24,361 nt of DNA from Streptomyces sp. NRRL F-6131 (lineage in GTDB: Bacteria; Actinomycetota; Actinomycetes; Streptomycetales; Streptomycetaceae), in NCBI GenBank assembly GCA_000719695.1, contig JOHN01000089.1, positions 1 through 24,361 of the forward strand, written 5' to 3'. Made by a program: the position numbers and the translations under genes. The notes below the pieces were generated by a model. The model was not told where the DNA came from and did no database searches. It worked only from the letters and a program-made list of their open reading frames with translations. This document shows, one piece after another, positions 6,708 through 13,734 of this stretch. Each line of letters starts with the position of its first letter. Within the stretch, counting starts at the first letter, position 1.

Positions 6708-8158
6708 CCGTCCAGGTCTACCGCATCACCCGCGGCCGGGCGGACCTCCGGGTCGGCCTCCGGACCTCCCGGACCGGCCTCCGGTCCCGCCGCGGGCTCG
6801 GCCGGCGGTCCCGCCACCGGCCGGACCCCCGCCGGGGCGCCGTCCCGCACCGCCTGGAGCGGCACCCGGGCCGTCTCGGTGCGCAGCACCGTGAGGCCCG
6901 AGCCGGGGTCGCGCCGGCACTCCACCAGCGCTGCCCCGGGCGGCAGTTCGCCCGGCCCGCCGAGCGCGTCCCGCGCCGCGGCCGGCTCCTGGAGGGTGGC
7001 GAGCACCCGCAGCTGGTTGCGCCCGGACATGTCGTGGGCGAGCCGCAGCAGCGAGGCGGCCTGGTCGGTGCCGAGTCCGGCGCCGAGGTCCTCGGCGAGC
7101 ACGGTGAGCTGCCGCTGCGCCCACGGCACCTCGGCGGCCACGTCGAGGTCGAGCACTCCGGCTCCGGTGAGCAGCACGGCGGCGAAGGCGAGGTGGCGGA
7201 GCATGCCGTCGGAGGCCTGGTCGGCCCCGGTGCGGCCGAGGAGGCCCTCGTCGAACACGGCGAGCACCCGCCGGTCGGCGCCGCTGCCGCGGTGCGCGAG
7301 GTCGAGGCCGAGCAGCGGGTGCGGGGCGGCGGACTGGACGACGCGCAGCAGTTGCCCGTAGCGGCGGCCGCACTCGTTGCTGAGCCGGGCGACGACGGCG
7401 GAGATGTTGGCGGCCGTGCTGAGCAGCCGGGCCTGCGGGTGGGGGCGGACCCAGCCGCGCATGAGGGCGGGCACGGGGCAGACGGGGAAGACCTCGCGCA
7501 GCGCGGTGAGCAGTTGTTCGGCGGCGGCCAGGACCTTGCGCTCGCCGGGCGAGGAACCGGCGACGCGCAGCGGGATCTGGGCGGTGATCAGCGTGCCGCT
7601 GGGGAAGGGCGCGCGGATGTCGCCCTGCCGGGTGTCGTTGTGCCAGCTGACGTTGACGCGCTGGTTGCGCAGGTCCTGTTCGCCGGTCTCGACGAGCGTC
7701 CGGCCGTCGAGGGTGAGCTGTTCCCGGGCGATGCGGACCGGACCGTCGGTGCGGACGACGACCTCGAGCGCGATGGGCCCGTCCGGGGAGCGGACGGTGC
7801 AGCCGAGGATGAGGGCGTTGCGGCCGTGCGGCACGCACCCGGCGAGGCCGCCGCGGACGGGGACGGCGAGCGGTCCGGTGGTGCCGGGCCGGCCGTCGAG
7901 GGAGTCGCCGATCTCCTCGCCGAGGGCCAGCCGGGAGAGGACGGCGAGGGCGTCGAGCGCGTTGGACTTGCCGACGCCGGCGGGGCCGTGCAGCACGGTG
8001 AGCGGTGCGAGCGGGAGGGTCGCACGCCGGTAGGACTTGAAGGAGGTGAGCCGGATCTCCTCCACGATCGGGCGCCGGGCGGTCGTCGGCGGGCCGGGCT
8101 GCGGGCTGCGCTGCTGCGGGTGGGCCGGCACGGCGGGCCGGGTGGCGTCGCGGTTCAC
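6704..8158 (-). CDS. AAA/ABC-type ATPase, recombination-protein-F-like fold
   Basis: P-loop ATPase of the AAA_15/AAA_21 type found widely in streptomycetes. From GTG 8158 it has 484 residues. The family start IVEEIRLTSFKSYRRATLPL is followed by Walker A GPAGVGKSN (58-66). A signature-like SDGMLRHLAFAAVLL lies about three quarters along. The Walker B region, which in relatives reads like VIEELENGLHPSQ, is here VLAEDLGAGLGTDQ. The switch histidine of the usual TTHS segment is absent (LATLQEP). The C-terminal 60 residues are Pro/Gly/Ala-rich. GTG 8158 is preferred over an upstream ATG at 8215 because TAACGT lies 7 nt before it. It is coupled by a 4-nt overlap to the MazG-like gene. Role unknown; ATP binding is likely, hydrolysis less certain. 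Confidence 0.82.
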   Translation of the reverse strand: MNRDATRPAVPAHPQQRSPQPGPPTTARRPIVEEIRLTSFKSYRRATLPLAPLTVLHGPAGVGKSNALDALAVLSRLALGEEIGDSLDGRPGTTGPLAVPVRGGLAGCVPHGRNALILGCTVRSPDGPIALEVVVRTDGPVRIAREQLTLDGRTLVETGEQDLRNQRVNVSWHNDTRQGDIRAPFPSGTLITAQIPLRVAGSSPGERKVLAAAEQLLTALREVFPVCPVPALMRGWVRPHPQARLLSTAANISAVVARLSNECGRRYGQLLRVVQSAAPHPLLGLDLAHRGSGADRRVLAVFDEGLLGRTGADQASDGMLRHLAFAAVLLTGAGVLDLDVAAEVPWAQRQLTVLAEDLGAGLGTDQAASLLRLAHDMSGRNQLRVLATLQEPAAARDALGGPGELPPGAALVECRRDPGSGLTVLRTETARVPLQAVRDGAPAGVRPVAGPPAEPAAGPEAGPGGPEADPEVRPAAGDAVDLDG

Positions 8159-8171
8159 CCGTCGGACGTTA
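8156..8171 (-). promoter_or_regulatory. Candidate leaderless -10 element of the ATPase-MazG operon
   Basis: TAACGT (8171-8166, minus strand) followed by exactly 7 nt and then GTG at 8158. The same hexamer and spacing are seen before dapD. I find no good -35 sequence at 16-18 nt and no Shine-Dalgarno sequence. Confidence 0.4.
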
Positions 8172-8221
8172 GCCGCCGGTCGGGCGGCAGAAACGTGCCT
8201 GCCCGGCAGATTCATCCCATC

Positions 8222-8335
8222 GGGGTGAGCGGACGCGGGACCGGGACGCGGGACCGGGACCGGACAGCGGGCGCGGGGCCGGGACGCGGCGGGCGCGAGC
8301 TCGGACCCGGCGGCGGGCGCGGACCGCCCGCCGGT
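8222..8335 (-). terminator. G-rich repeat tract and possible hairpin downstream of the rRNA methyltransferase
   Basis: The gap contains repeated GGGACCGGGACGC-like units (about 8235-8290). Immediately after the methyltransferase stop is an 8-bp stem (8311-8318 with 8326-8333, 7-nt loop). It could terminate the ATP-grasp/methyltransferase transcript, but the stem is short and has no T-run. Confidence 0.35.
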
Positions 8336-9223
8336 TCAGCGCCGGTAGGCGGCGACGGTGACGGAGGCCGTCACCTCGACCGGGTCGGGCAGCGCGGCGA
8401 GCCGCTCCGCCAGCCGGGCCGGGTCGGTGTGCCAGGCGCTCGGTCCCATGCCGACGACGGTCCGCACGTCCTCGGCGGACAGCCGCAGGGTGAACTCCAC
8501 CTCGCGCCGCCCGGTCGGCGTCAGGTACGGTCCGAGCTTCTCGTCGATGCGCCGCTGCTTGTCCTCGTCGACCGACAACAACCCCAGGGCGGAGACGAGT
8601 TCGCGCAGGTGCCGGACGGTCGGCGAGACCAGCAGCAGGGTGCCGCCGGGCCGCAGCACGCGGCGGATCTCGGGGCCGTTGCGCGGGGCGAACACATTGA
8701 GGACCAGCCCGGCGGAGCCGTCCAGCAGGGGCAGCGGCCGCCAGGCGTCGCAGACCACCGCGCCGATCCGGGGGTGGGCCCTGGCGGCGCGGCGCAGCGC
8801 GTACTTGGAGATGTCCAGGGCCGCGCCCGGCCGGGCTGGCAGGGCGTCGAGGACGTGGGCGAGGTAGTGGCCGGTGCCGGCGCCGAGGTCGGCGACGAGC
8901 CCCCCGCCGTCACCGGCGTCCGCCCCGCCACCAGCCGCCGCCCCGCCACCGGCCGCCGTCGCGTGACCGACCGCCGTCGCGGCTTCGGCGAGGGCGTCGG
9001 CGATCGGCCGGTAGTGGCCGGCGGCGAGGAAGTCGCCGCGGGCGGCGACCATGTCGGCGGTGTCGCCGGTGCCGGTGTGGGCGTCGCCGGCGAGCAGGCT
9101 GACGTAGCCCTGCTTGGCGATGTCATGGCTGTGCCCGGCGTCGCAGCGCAGGGCGCGCCCGTCGCGAGTGAGCGGCTGCGCGCAGTGCGGGCAGGCCAGG
9201 TAGGGCTCGATGTCCTGCAGCAA
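8336..9223 (-). CDS. RlmA/TlrB-family 23S rRNA (guanine-N1) methyltransferase
   Basis: SAM-dependent methyltransferase of the RlmA(I)/RlmA(II)-TlrB family, which methylates N1 of a guanine in the helix-35 hairpin of 23S rRNA (G745 or G748); the G748 enzyme TlrB contributes to tylosin resistance. The N-terminal zinc ribbon is visible as CPHC (residues 11-14) and CDAGH (28-32). The family sequence HDIAKQGYVSLL follows. The SAM motif is LVADLGAGTGHYLAHVLD, then GAALDISKYALRRAARAHP and LNVFAPRNGPEIRRVLRPGG. Between zinc and SAM domains is an unusual Ala/Gly-rich insertion. I chose TTG 9223, which puts LQDIEPYLACP at the start as in relatives and has GAGAGAAG upstream. It lies 52 bp after the ATP-grasp pair on the same strand. 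Which base it modifies cannot be decided here. Confidence 0.85.
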   Translation of the reverse strand: MLQDIEPYLACPHCAQPLTRDGRALRCDAGHSHDIAKQGYVSLLAGDAHTGTGDTADMVAARGDFLAAGHYRPIADALAEAATAVGHATAAGGGAAAGGGADAGDGGGLVADLGAGTGHYLAHVLDALPARPGAALDISKYALRRAARAHPRIGAVVCDAWRPLPLLDGSAGLVLNVFAPRNGPEIRRVLRPGGTLLLVSPTVRHLRELVSALGLLSVDEDKQRRIDEKLGPYLTPTGRREVEFTLRLSAEDVRTVVGMGPSAWHTDPARLAERLAALPDPVEVTASVTVAAYRR

Positions 9224-9275
9224 GGGTCCGTCTTCTCTCGCGGTCCGGTCGCGTGCTCCGGCCGGGGGTGCCAGC

Positions 9276-10241
9276 CTAACCAGCGGCGGTGCCCGGTCCC
9301 GCATCCACCGGCGCGGGCGTCCCGGCGTCGGCGCCGTCCCTCCGGGGGCCGGGGACGGCAGGAACGGCAGGGACGGCAGGAACGGCAGGAACGGCAGGAA
9401 CGGCGGGAACGGCGGGGACGGCGGAGGGAGTGCCCGCGCCGCCGACCCGCAGGGCGAGCGCGGCGAGCGCCTCCGGCGCCCCGGCCTGCCCCCGGATGCC
9501 CGGGAAGGCGTTGACGTCGACGACGACCGGTTCGACCGGCCCGTCCAGCAGGTCGACGCCGTAGACGTCGAGGCCGAACACCTCGCCGACCCGCAGGGCG
9601 ATCCGGGCCCGCTCGGCCGGCAGCTCGGCCGGCCCGAAGGCGGCGGTGCCGTCGGGGAGTTCGGGGTGCTCCGGGCCCGCGAGCTCGGAGCGCCGACGGG
9701 CGCAGAACAGCTGTCCGGCGACGACCCACAGCTTCTGGTCCCAGCCGTTGCTCGGCAGGTAGGGCTGGACGACGACGGGCTCGCCGGGCCACTCCCGGGC
9801 GAGGGCGCCCAGCCGGGCCGGGTCGTCGACGCGGGCGACGAGGTCGTGGCGGCGGCTGTGCCGGCTCTTGACGACGAGCGGGAGGCGGAGTTCGCCCGCC
9901 TCGACCAGCGCGAGCAGTTCGGCGGGGTCGGCGGCGGCGCGGGTGGGCGCGAAGGGCAGTCCGGCCCGCCGGGCACGTTCGGCCATGGCCACGCGGTCCT
10001 GGCAGAGCTCGGTGGCGGCGGCCGGGTTGACGACGGGGGCGCCGCGCTCCTCCAACGCGCGCGCGAGGGCGAGGCCCGCCGGAGTGTGCGTCTTGAGCAG
10101 GTAGACGTCCGCGGGCGGACCGGCGGGCGCCCCGGACGCCGGGTCGAGGACCTCGACCCGGTGGCCGCGCGCGGTCAGCAGTGCGGTGGTCGCGGCGAGC
10201 ACGGGGTGGTCCGGGGCCGAGGTGATCAGGCCGATCCTCAT
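9276..10241 (-). CDS. ATP-grasp ligase, second of a tandem pair
   Basis: ATP-grasp enzymes activate a carboxylate as acyl phosphate and join it to an amine or similar group. This 321-residue protein has a Rossmann-like N-terminus (MRIGLITSAPDHPVLAATTA), an ATP-binding segment LPLVVKSRHSRRHDLV, VVVQPYLPSNGWDQKLWVV, and the metal-binding end LDVYGVDLL with VVVDVNAFPGIRG. The layout resembles RimK-like ligases. Its last ~60 residues are a Val-Pro-Ala repeat coded by a 9-bp tandem repeat, followed by an Ala/Gly/Pro tail. ATG 10241 overlaps the preceding ATP-grasp stop as ATGA, so the two are made together. The substrate is unknown; no peptide precursor gene or dedicated biosynthetic cluster is adjacent. 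Confidence 0.85.
   Translation of the reverse strand: MRIGLITSAPDHPVLAATTALLTARGHRVEVLDPASGAPAGPPADVYLLKTHTPAGLALARALEERGAPVVNPAAATELCQDRVAMAERARRAGLPFAPTRAAADPAELLALVEAGELRLPLVVKSRHSRRHDLVARVDDPARLGALAREWPGEPVVVQPYLPSNGWDQKLWVVAGQLFCARRRSELAGPEHPELPDGTAAFGPAELPAERARIALRVGEVFGLDVYGVDLLDGPVEPVVVDVNAFPGIRGQAGAPEALAALALRVGGAGTPSAVPAVPAVPAVPAVPAVPAVPAVPGPRRDGADAGTPAPVDAGPGTAAG
9351..9422 (-). repeat. 9-bp tandem repeat coding Val-Pro-Ala
   Basis: Eight contiguous 9-bp units of the type AGGAACGGC on the plus strand (variants GGGAACGGC, AGGGACGGC, GGGGACGGC). On the minus strand they encode the Val-Pro-Ala tail of the second ATP-grasp protein in frame. It is a likely length-variable locus. Confidence 0.9.
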
Positions 10242-11197
10242 ATCGCGCCACCGACGCCCGCGACGCCGACACTGCCGACCCCGATCCCGCCCGCACCGAC
10301 GCCACCGGCCCCGAGCCCGACCGCCTCCAGTCCCGCCCCGTCCAGCGCCGACGCGTCCCGCGCCACCGCCGGCGCCGTGACCGCCGTCCCGGTGCGGGCC
10401 AGCCGCAGGACGGCCCGCGCCACCCGCGCGACCGCGTCCGGCACCTGCCGGAAGCTCGGGAAGTCGTTGATGTCGACGACCACCGGCCCGTCCGGCCCGA
10501 GCAGGACGTCGACGCCGTAGAGGTCGAGTCCGAACACCTCACCCACCTGCGCGGCGATCCGCGCGACCTCGGCGGGCAGCGGCACCTGCCGCTCCCGCAC
10601 CCCCTGGTCGGGGTTGAGCGGCGAGCACCGCTCGGTCGCGTACAGCTCGCCGTCGACGCAGTACACCTTGAGGTCGGTGCCCGAGTTGGGGACGTAGGGC
10701 TGGGCGATGAGCAGGCCCTCGCCGGACAGCAGGGGGCCGAGTTCGGCGAGGTGCCCGGGGTCGCGGACGAGCCGCACGGCCCGCCCGGAGCTGCCGTCGG
10801 CGGGCTTGACGACCAGCGGGTACTCGGCCGCGGGGATCTCGGCGAGCCGTTCCCAGCGGGCCGCCGCGTAGGTGACGGGGACGGGCAGCCCCCGGGTGCG
10901 GGCGATCACGGAGGCGAGTGCCTTGTCGCGGACGCCGCGGATGGAGCGGACGTCGTTGACGGTGGTGAGGCCGACGGCGGCGGCGGCCTCCAGGAGGGTG
11001 AGGCCGGGCCCGCCGGAGACGGTCTTGAGCACCCAGGCGTCGTGGCTGCCGGCGCGGACCGACTCGGAGATCGCCATCAGCGAGTCGCCGGGGCGCAGCA
11101 CGTCCACCCGGTGTCCCCACGCGGTGAGTTGGCGTACGACGTCGAGCGGCATGCCGTCGTGCCGGTAGTGCTCCTCCACCAGAAAGCAGAGCCTCAT
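10238..11197 (-). CDS. ATP-grasp ligase, first of a tandem pair
   Basis: Paralogue of the downstream ATP-grasp protein, 319 residues. It opens with MRLCFLVEEHYRHDGMPLDV, then TTVNDVRSIRGVRDKALAS, the ATP-binding strand YPLVVKPADGSSGRAVRLV, LIAQPYVPNSGTDLKVYCVD and the metal-binding end LDLYGVDVLL with VVVDINDFPSFRQV. Alignment by eye with its neighbour places the two PYVPN/PYLPSN, LYGVD and VDIN/VDVN motifs together. This argues for an old duplication with diverged specificity. The C-terminal ~45 residues are a Gly/Val/Ala-rich tail. ATG 11197 has GAGGGGG about 13 nt upstream, a somewhat long spacing. The pair could act in series or as a heteromer on one substrate; that is inference. Confidence 0.85.
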   Translation of the reverse strand: MRLCFLVEEHYRHDGMPLDVVRQLTAWGHRVDVLRPGDSLMAISESVRAGSHDAWVLKTVSGGPGLTLLEAAAAVGLTTVNDVRSIRGVRDKALASVIARTRGLPVPVTYAAARWERLAEIPAAEYPLVVKPADGSSGRAVRLVRDPGHLAELGPLLSGEGLLIAQPYVPNSGTDLKVYCVDGELYATERCSPLNPDQGVRERQVPLPAEVARIAAQVGEVFGLDLYGVDVLLGPDGPVVVDINDFPSFRQVPDAVARVARAVLRLARTGTAVTAPAVARDASALDGAGLEAVGLGAGGVGAGGIGVGSVGVAGVGGAI

Positions 11198-11530
11198 GAG
11201 CCAGTCATCCCCCTCGCTTCGCCCAGCGCGGACGTCCGCCGTTCACGTCCGGCAGAGCTGTAAAGGCCCCAGGATCCCACGCGACCTCCACACAAGATCG
11301 CCCGGCCTGTAAGCGTTCGGCAACAATCGCGGCGAAATGCCCGGCCGGACGGCCCGGGGCGCTCGCGGGGCGGGTCCCCCGCCGCGCCGGCCGTCGTGGA
11401 CGGATCCCCGCCCCGGCCGTCCGTACCGGGACGGCTCGCCGGGGAGACCCGGCGGGCCGCCTCCGGGCGGGGCTGCGCGGGCCCTTCAAATGCCTGGCAG
11501 GAACGCGACGAGCCTGCTTGGATGCACCGC
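11198..11530. other. Divergent intergenic region between the ATP-grasp pair and the GNAT gene
   Basis: 333 bp between divergent start codons. It holds the GNAT promoter candidate at its right end and the GAGGGGG ribosome binding site of the ATP-grasp gene at its left end. I see no convincing ORF, RNA element or terminator in the middle. Confidence 0.5.
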
Positions 11531-11533
11531 GTG
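11494..11533 (+). promoter_or_regulatory. Candidate leaderless promoter of the GNAT gene
   Basis: CTGGCA (11494-11499, four of six -35 consensus bases), 18-nt spacer, TTGGAT (11518-11523), 7 nt, then GTG at 11531. An in-frame ATG at 11522 lies inside the hexamer and is therefore unlikely to be the start if this is the promoter. Confidence 0.5.
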
Positions 11534-12460
11534 ACCTCTGACGATCCCGCTTCCCCCACCGCCTCCCCGACGACGACCGCCACCGCCTCCCCCGCGACGC
11601 AGCCCGACCCGGTCCTGCTGGACATGATCGAGCGCTACTACGACGCCGTCCCGCGCACCGCCGCCCGGGTCGAGGACTTCGGCCCGCTCAGCCTGTTCGT
11701 CCGCGAGGGCACCGGCTGGCCGTACTACGCCCGGCCGGCGCTGGGCCACGAGGGCCCGGCCGTCACCGCCGAGGACGTCCGGCGGGTGCTGGCCCGCCAG
11801 CGCGAGCTGGGCCTGCCGGAGGCCTTCGAGTGGGTGGCGGAGCACGACCCGCTGCTGCGCGCGGCCGTGGAGGAGGCGGGGCTGACCGTGCACGCGCACC
11901 CGCTGCTGGTGCTCGGCCCGCAGGACGCGCGGCCCGGCGTCGACGCGCGGCCCGGCCCGGACGCGCCGCAGGACCCGGACGGCGTGTCGGTGCGGGTGCT
12001 GGCCGCCGACGACCCGGCCCTCGCCGAGGCGCTGGCCGTTCCGCACCTGGCGTTCGGCGAGCCGGGCACCGGCGTGGGCAACGCCGGTGCCGCGGAGCTG
12101 GCCGTGCGGACGGAGGAGCTGAGGGCGGACGGCACCGCGGAGCGGATCGCGGCGCGGATCACCGCCGGGCAGACGGTGGTCGCCGCGGCGTTCGGGGACG
12201 GCACGGCGCTCTGCACGGGCCAGCACAACCCGGTCGGCGAGGTCACCGAGGTGGCCGGCGTGGGGACCCTCCCGTCGGCGCGGCGCCGGGGCCTCGGCCA
12301 GGCGGTCACCGCGGCCCTGGTCGCGCACGCCAGGGCCAACGGGGTGCGGACGGTGTTCCTGTCCGCCGCCGACGAGGACGTGGCCCGGATCTACCGCCGG
12401 GCGGGCTTCCGCCCGTTCGCGACGGCGCTGATCGCCGAACCGGCCGACGGGGAGCACTGA
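11531..12460 (+). CDS. GNAT-family N-acetyltransferase
   Basis: Acyl-CoA-dependent acyltransferase of 309 residues from GTG 11531. After a Thr/Ser/Pro/Ala-rich stretch (about residues 4-25) comes a helical N-terminal domain (PVLLDMIERYYDAVPR). The C-terminal GNAT fold shows the acetyl-CoA-binding segment GVGTLPSARRRGLGQAVTAA, matching the family pattern of V, then R/Q-x-x-G-x-G/A. It continues with VFLSAADEDVARIYRRAGFRPF, where the conserved Y-x-R-x-GF closing motif is seen. The N-terminal half is unlike a GNAT and may bind substrate. It is divergent from the ATP-grasp pair and convergent to the toxin gene. Substrate unknown. Confidence 0.85.
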   Translation: MTSDDPASPTASPTTTATASPATQPDPVLLDMIERYYDAVPRTAARVEDFGPLSLFVREGTGWPYYARPALGHEGPAVTAEDVRRVLARQRELGLPEAFEWVAEHDPLLRAAVEEAGLTVHAHPLLVLGPQDARPGVDARPGPDAPQDPDGVSVRVLAADDPALAEALAVPHLAFGEPGTGVGNAGAAELAVRTEELRADGTAERIAARITAGQTVVAAAFGDGTALCTGQHNPVGEVTEVAGVGTLPSARRRGLGQAVTAALVAHARANGVRTVFLSAADEDVARIYRRAGFRPFATALIAEPADGEH

Positions 12461-12512
12461 GCCCCCGACCCGGCCGCCACCACCGCCACCCGCCCCGCGA
12501 CGGCCGCACAGG

Positions 12513-12935
12513 TCAGTCCGAGTCCTCGTCGTCCTCGCCGCTGACCTCCTCGTCCTCGGCCTCGTCCACCACCCAGGCGGCCAGCCGGTCCGCCACCCCG
12601 GAGACGGTCAGCCGCCCCTCGCGGATGGCCCGGGCGAGGCTGCGCACCTCGCGGGCGGTGGTGGCCACCGTGCAGCCGCTGGCCACCAGGTAGGCGTAGG
12701 CGACGGCGGTGGCGAACAGCTCGTTGGTCTTCTCCAGGGCCGGCACCCGGATCAGCTGGTGCATGAGGGCGGCGGCGCGGTCCTGCGGCTCTGGGTAGAC
12801 GGCGATGTCGAAGATCTCGGCCTGGTGCCGGGCGACGGCGGCGAGCAACGATCCGTAGTCGGTGACCTGCGGGTCACCGGGCGTGTACTGCTCGGCGGTC
12901 ATGAGCAGCCACGAGAGGTCGACCTCCAGTTTCAA
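12513..12935 (-). CDS. Fic/Doc-like toxin component with degenerate Fic motif
   Basis: 140-residue product resembling streptomycete proteins labelled Fic family toxin components. Canonical Fic/Doc toxins AMPylate or phosphorylate targets such as EF-Tu, using an HPFx[D/E]GN motif. The equivalent position here, after AALMHQLIR, reads VPALEKTNELF (residues 64-74). It keeps Pro65, Glu68 and Asn71 but has no catalytic His. The N-terminus MKLEVDLSWLL and helix NELFATAVAYAYLVASG fit the family; the tail is acidic (EDEEVSGEDDEDSD). The start is TTG 12935, overlapping the antitoxin stop as TTGA, so expression depends on translational coupling to the antitoxin. It may be an inactive or mechanistically different relative. 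Confidence 0.68.
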   Translation of the reverse strand: MKLEVDLSWLLMTAEQYTPGDPQVTDYGSLLAAVARHQAEIFDIAVYPEPQDRAAALMHQLIRVPALEKTNELFATAVAYAYLVASGCTVATTAREVRSLARAIREGRLTVSGVADRLAAWVVDEAEDEEVSGEDDEDSD

Positions 12936-13177
12936 CGGCGCACGTCCTGGAGGTCGGTCTCACCGCGCGGCTCGGCGAACTCGGCCAGGAAGGCGGTCTC
13001 GTACTCCTTCATGAACTGCGCGGCCGCGTCGACGAACACCCGCCCCGCCTCGCCCATGTCCTGGTGGACCAGGCGCTCGATGTACTGGTTCATGCTGATC
13101 CCCTGCTGCTCCGCCCGCTCCCGGGCCATCTCCGCGGTGGTGGCGTCCACCCGGACGTTCAGCTGCTTCTTACCCAT
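12932..13177 (-). CDS. Ribbon-helix-helix antitoxin
   Basis: 81-residue protein with an N-terminal ribbon-helix-helix DNA-binding domain: beta strand KKQLNVRVDA (residues 3-12), helix TTAEMARERAEQQ, turn GIS, second helix MNQYIERLVHQDM. The C-terminal half is acidic and helical and probably wraps the toxin, as in Arc/MetJ-type antitoxins. ATG 13177 is 6 nt after a -10-like hexamer with a palindromic operator over the promoter, which fits autorepression by this protein. It precedes and overlaps the toxin gene by 4 nt, the usual antitoxin-first order. Confidence 0.85.
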   Translation of the reverse strand: MGKKQLNVRVDATTAEMARERAEQQGISMNQYIERLVHQDMGEAGRVFVDAAAQFMKEYETAFLAEFAEPRGETDLQDVRR

Positions 13178-13212
13178 GAATTCAAGCTAGCGCTTAAGTG
13201 CTAGCACAACAA
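13178..13212 (-). promoter_or_regulatory. Toxin-antitoxin promoter with palindromic operator
   Basis: On the minus strand TTGTTG (13212-13207), 17-nt spacer, TAGCTT (13189-13184), then 6 nt to ATG 13177. A 20-bp palindrome with one mismatched pair (13186-13205, GCTAGCGCTT/AAGTGCTAGC) fills the spacer and enters the -10. It contains two GCTAGC half-sites 14 bp apart. A repressor bound here would occlude RNA polymerase. It is the best promoter by consensus in the window. Confidence 0.75.
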
Positions 13213-13318
13213 GGGCGCGCGCATCCCGCCGCACGCCCCCGCCGTGCACGCCCCCGTCCGACCCCCTGGGCACCCGCTCCCCTCCGGCCGACGCGTCCGC
13301 GTCCGCCGGGAGTGAGAC

Positions 13319-13400
13319 TTGAAGAGTTCTTCACCTTCGGAGACTCTGAAGTGCCCTGAGCATTCCCTGGAGCGGCACCGACCGGTTGTGGAGGCCGGCA
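13319..13400 (+). promoter_or_regulatory. Candidate promoter and leader of the 65-residue gene
   Basis: TTGAAG (13319-13324), 17-nt spacer, GACTCT (13342-13347) gives an acceptable promoter and a leader of about 47 nt. The leader ends in GGAGG (13390-13394) 6 nt before ATG 13401. Confidence 0.45.
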
Positions 13401-13598
13401 ATGACAGCCATGTTCGACCAGGAGCTGCGCGAGCAGCTCGACCAGGCCCGCAAGGAACTCGCGGCCGCCCGGGCCGAGGGGGACGCCGACGGCGTCCAGG
13501 CGTACGAGGGCCGGATCGCCGGACTCCTCCGGCTCGCCGCCCAGCACGGCGTCACCCTGCCGCACGACGTCCGGGAAGAGGAGCACGACCTCCCCTGA
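13401..13598 (+). CDS. Small conserved-type hypothetical protein (65 aa)
   Basis: A 65-residue soluble protein starting MTAMFDQELREQLDQARKEL. It is mostly a charged helix pair (residues 5-45) and ends in an acidic DVREEEHDLP tail. I recall near-identical small hypothetical proteins (FDQELREQL..., VQAYEGR, LAAQHGVTLPH) across streptomycetes, but no function. ATG 13401 is chosen because GGAGG lies 6 nt upstream; ATG 13410 is possible. The gene stands alone between the divergent toxin-antitoxin pair and a bidirectional terminator. Confidence 0.78.
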   Translation: MTAMFDQELREQLDQARKELAAARAEGDADGVQAYEGRIAGLLRLAAQHGVTLPHDVREEEHDLP

Positions 13599-13617
13599 AC
13601 CGCCGCACGGCGCACGA

Positions 13618-13665
13618 CACGACGGAGGCGGTACCCGCAGAACGCCGGGTACCGCCTCCGTCGTG
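13618..13665. terminator. Bidirectional hairpin terminator
   Basis: 19-bp perfect arms (13618-13636 and 13647-13665) with a 10-nt loop, between the convergent 65-residue gene and the RNA methyltransferase gene. It can serve both. Confidence 0.85.
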
Positions 13666-13692
13666 CCCGTGCCCGTGCCCGTGCCCGTGCCC
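13663..13692. repeat. Hexanucleotide tandem repeat
   Basis: Five perfect GTGCCC units between the terminator stem and the stop of the convergent RNA methyltransferase gene. Non-coding. Confidence 0.9.
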
Positions 13693-13734
13693 GTCCCGCC
13701 CGCGCGGGGCCGGACCAGCCCGGGCCGGGCGCGC

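Noticed and set aside
9351..9422. CRISPR array
   Set aside because: The tandem units here and at 2401-2460 and 13663-13692 have no spacers. They are minisatellites, and two of the three are coding.
9276..11197. Graspetide (microviridin-type) biosynthesis genes
   Set aside because: The tandem ATP-grasp pair has the right size, but there is no precursor peptide gene next to it and the motifs look like general RimK-type ligases.
11522..11530. ATG 11522 as the GNAT start
   Set aside because: It falls inside the TTGGAT hexamer; GTG 11531 has the leaderless spacing seen at several other genes in this window.
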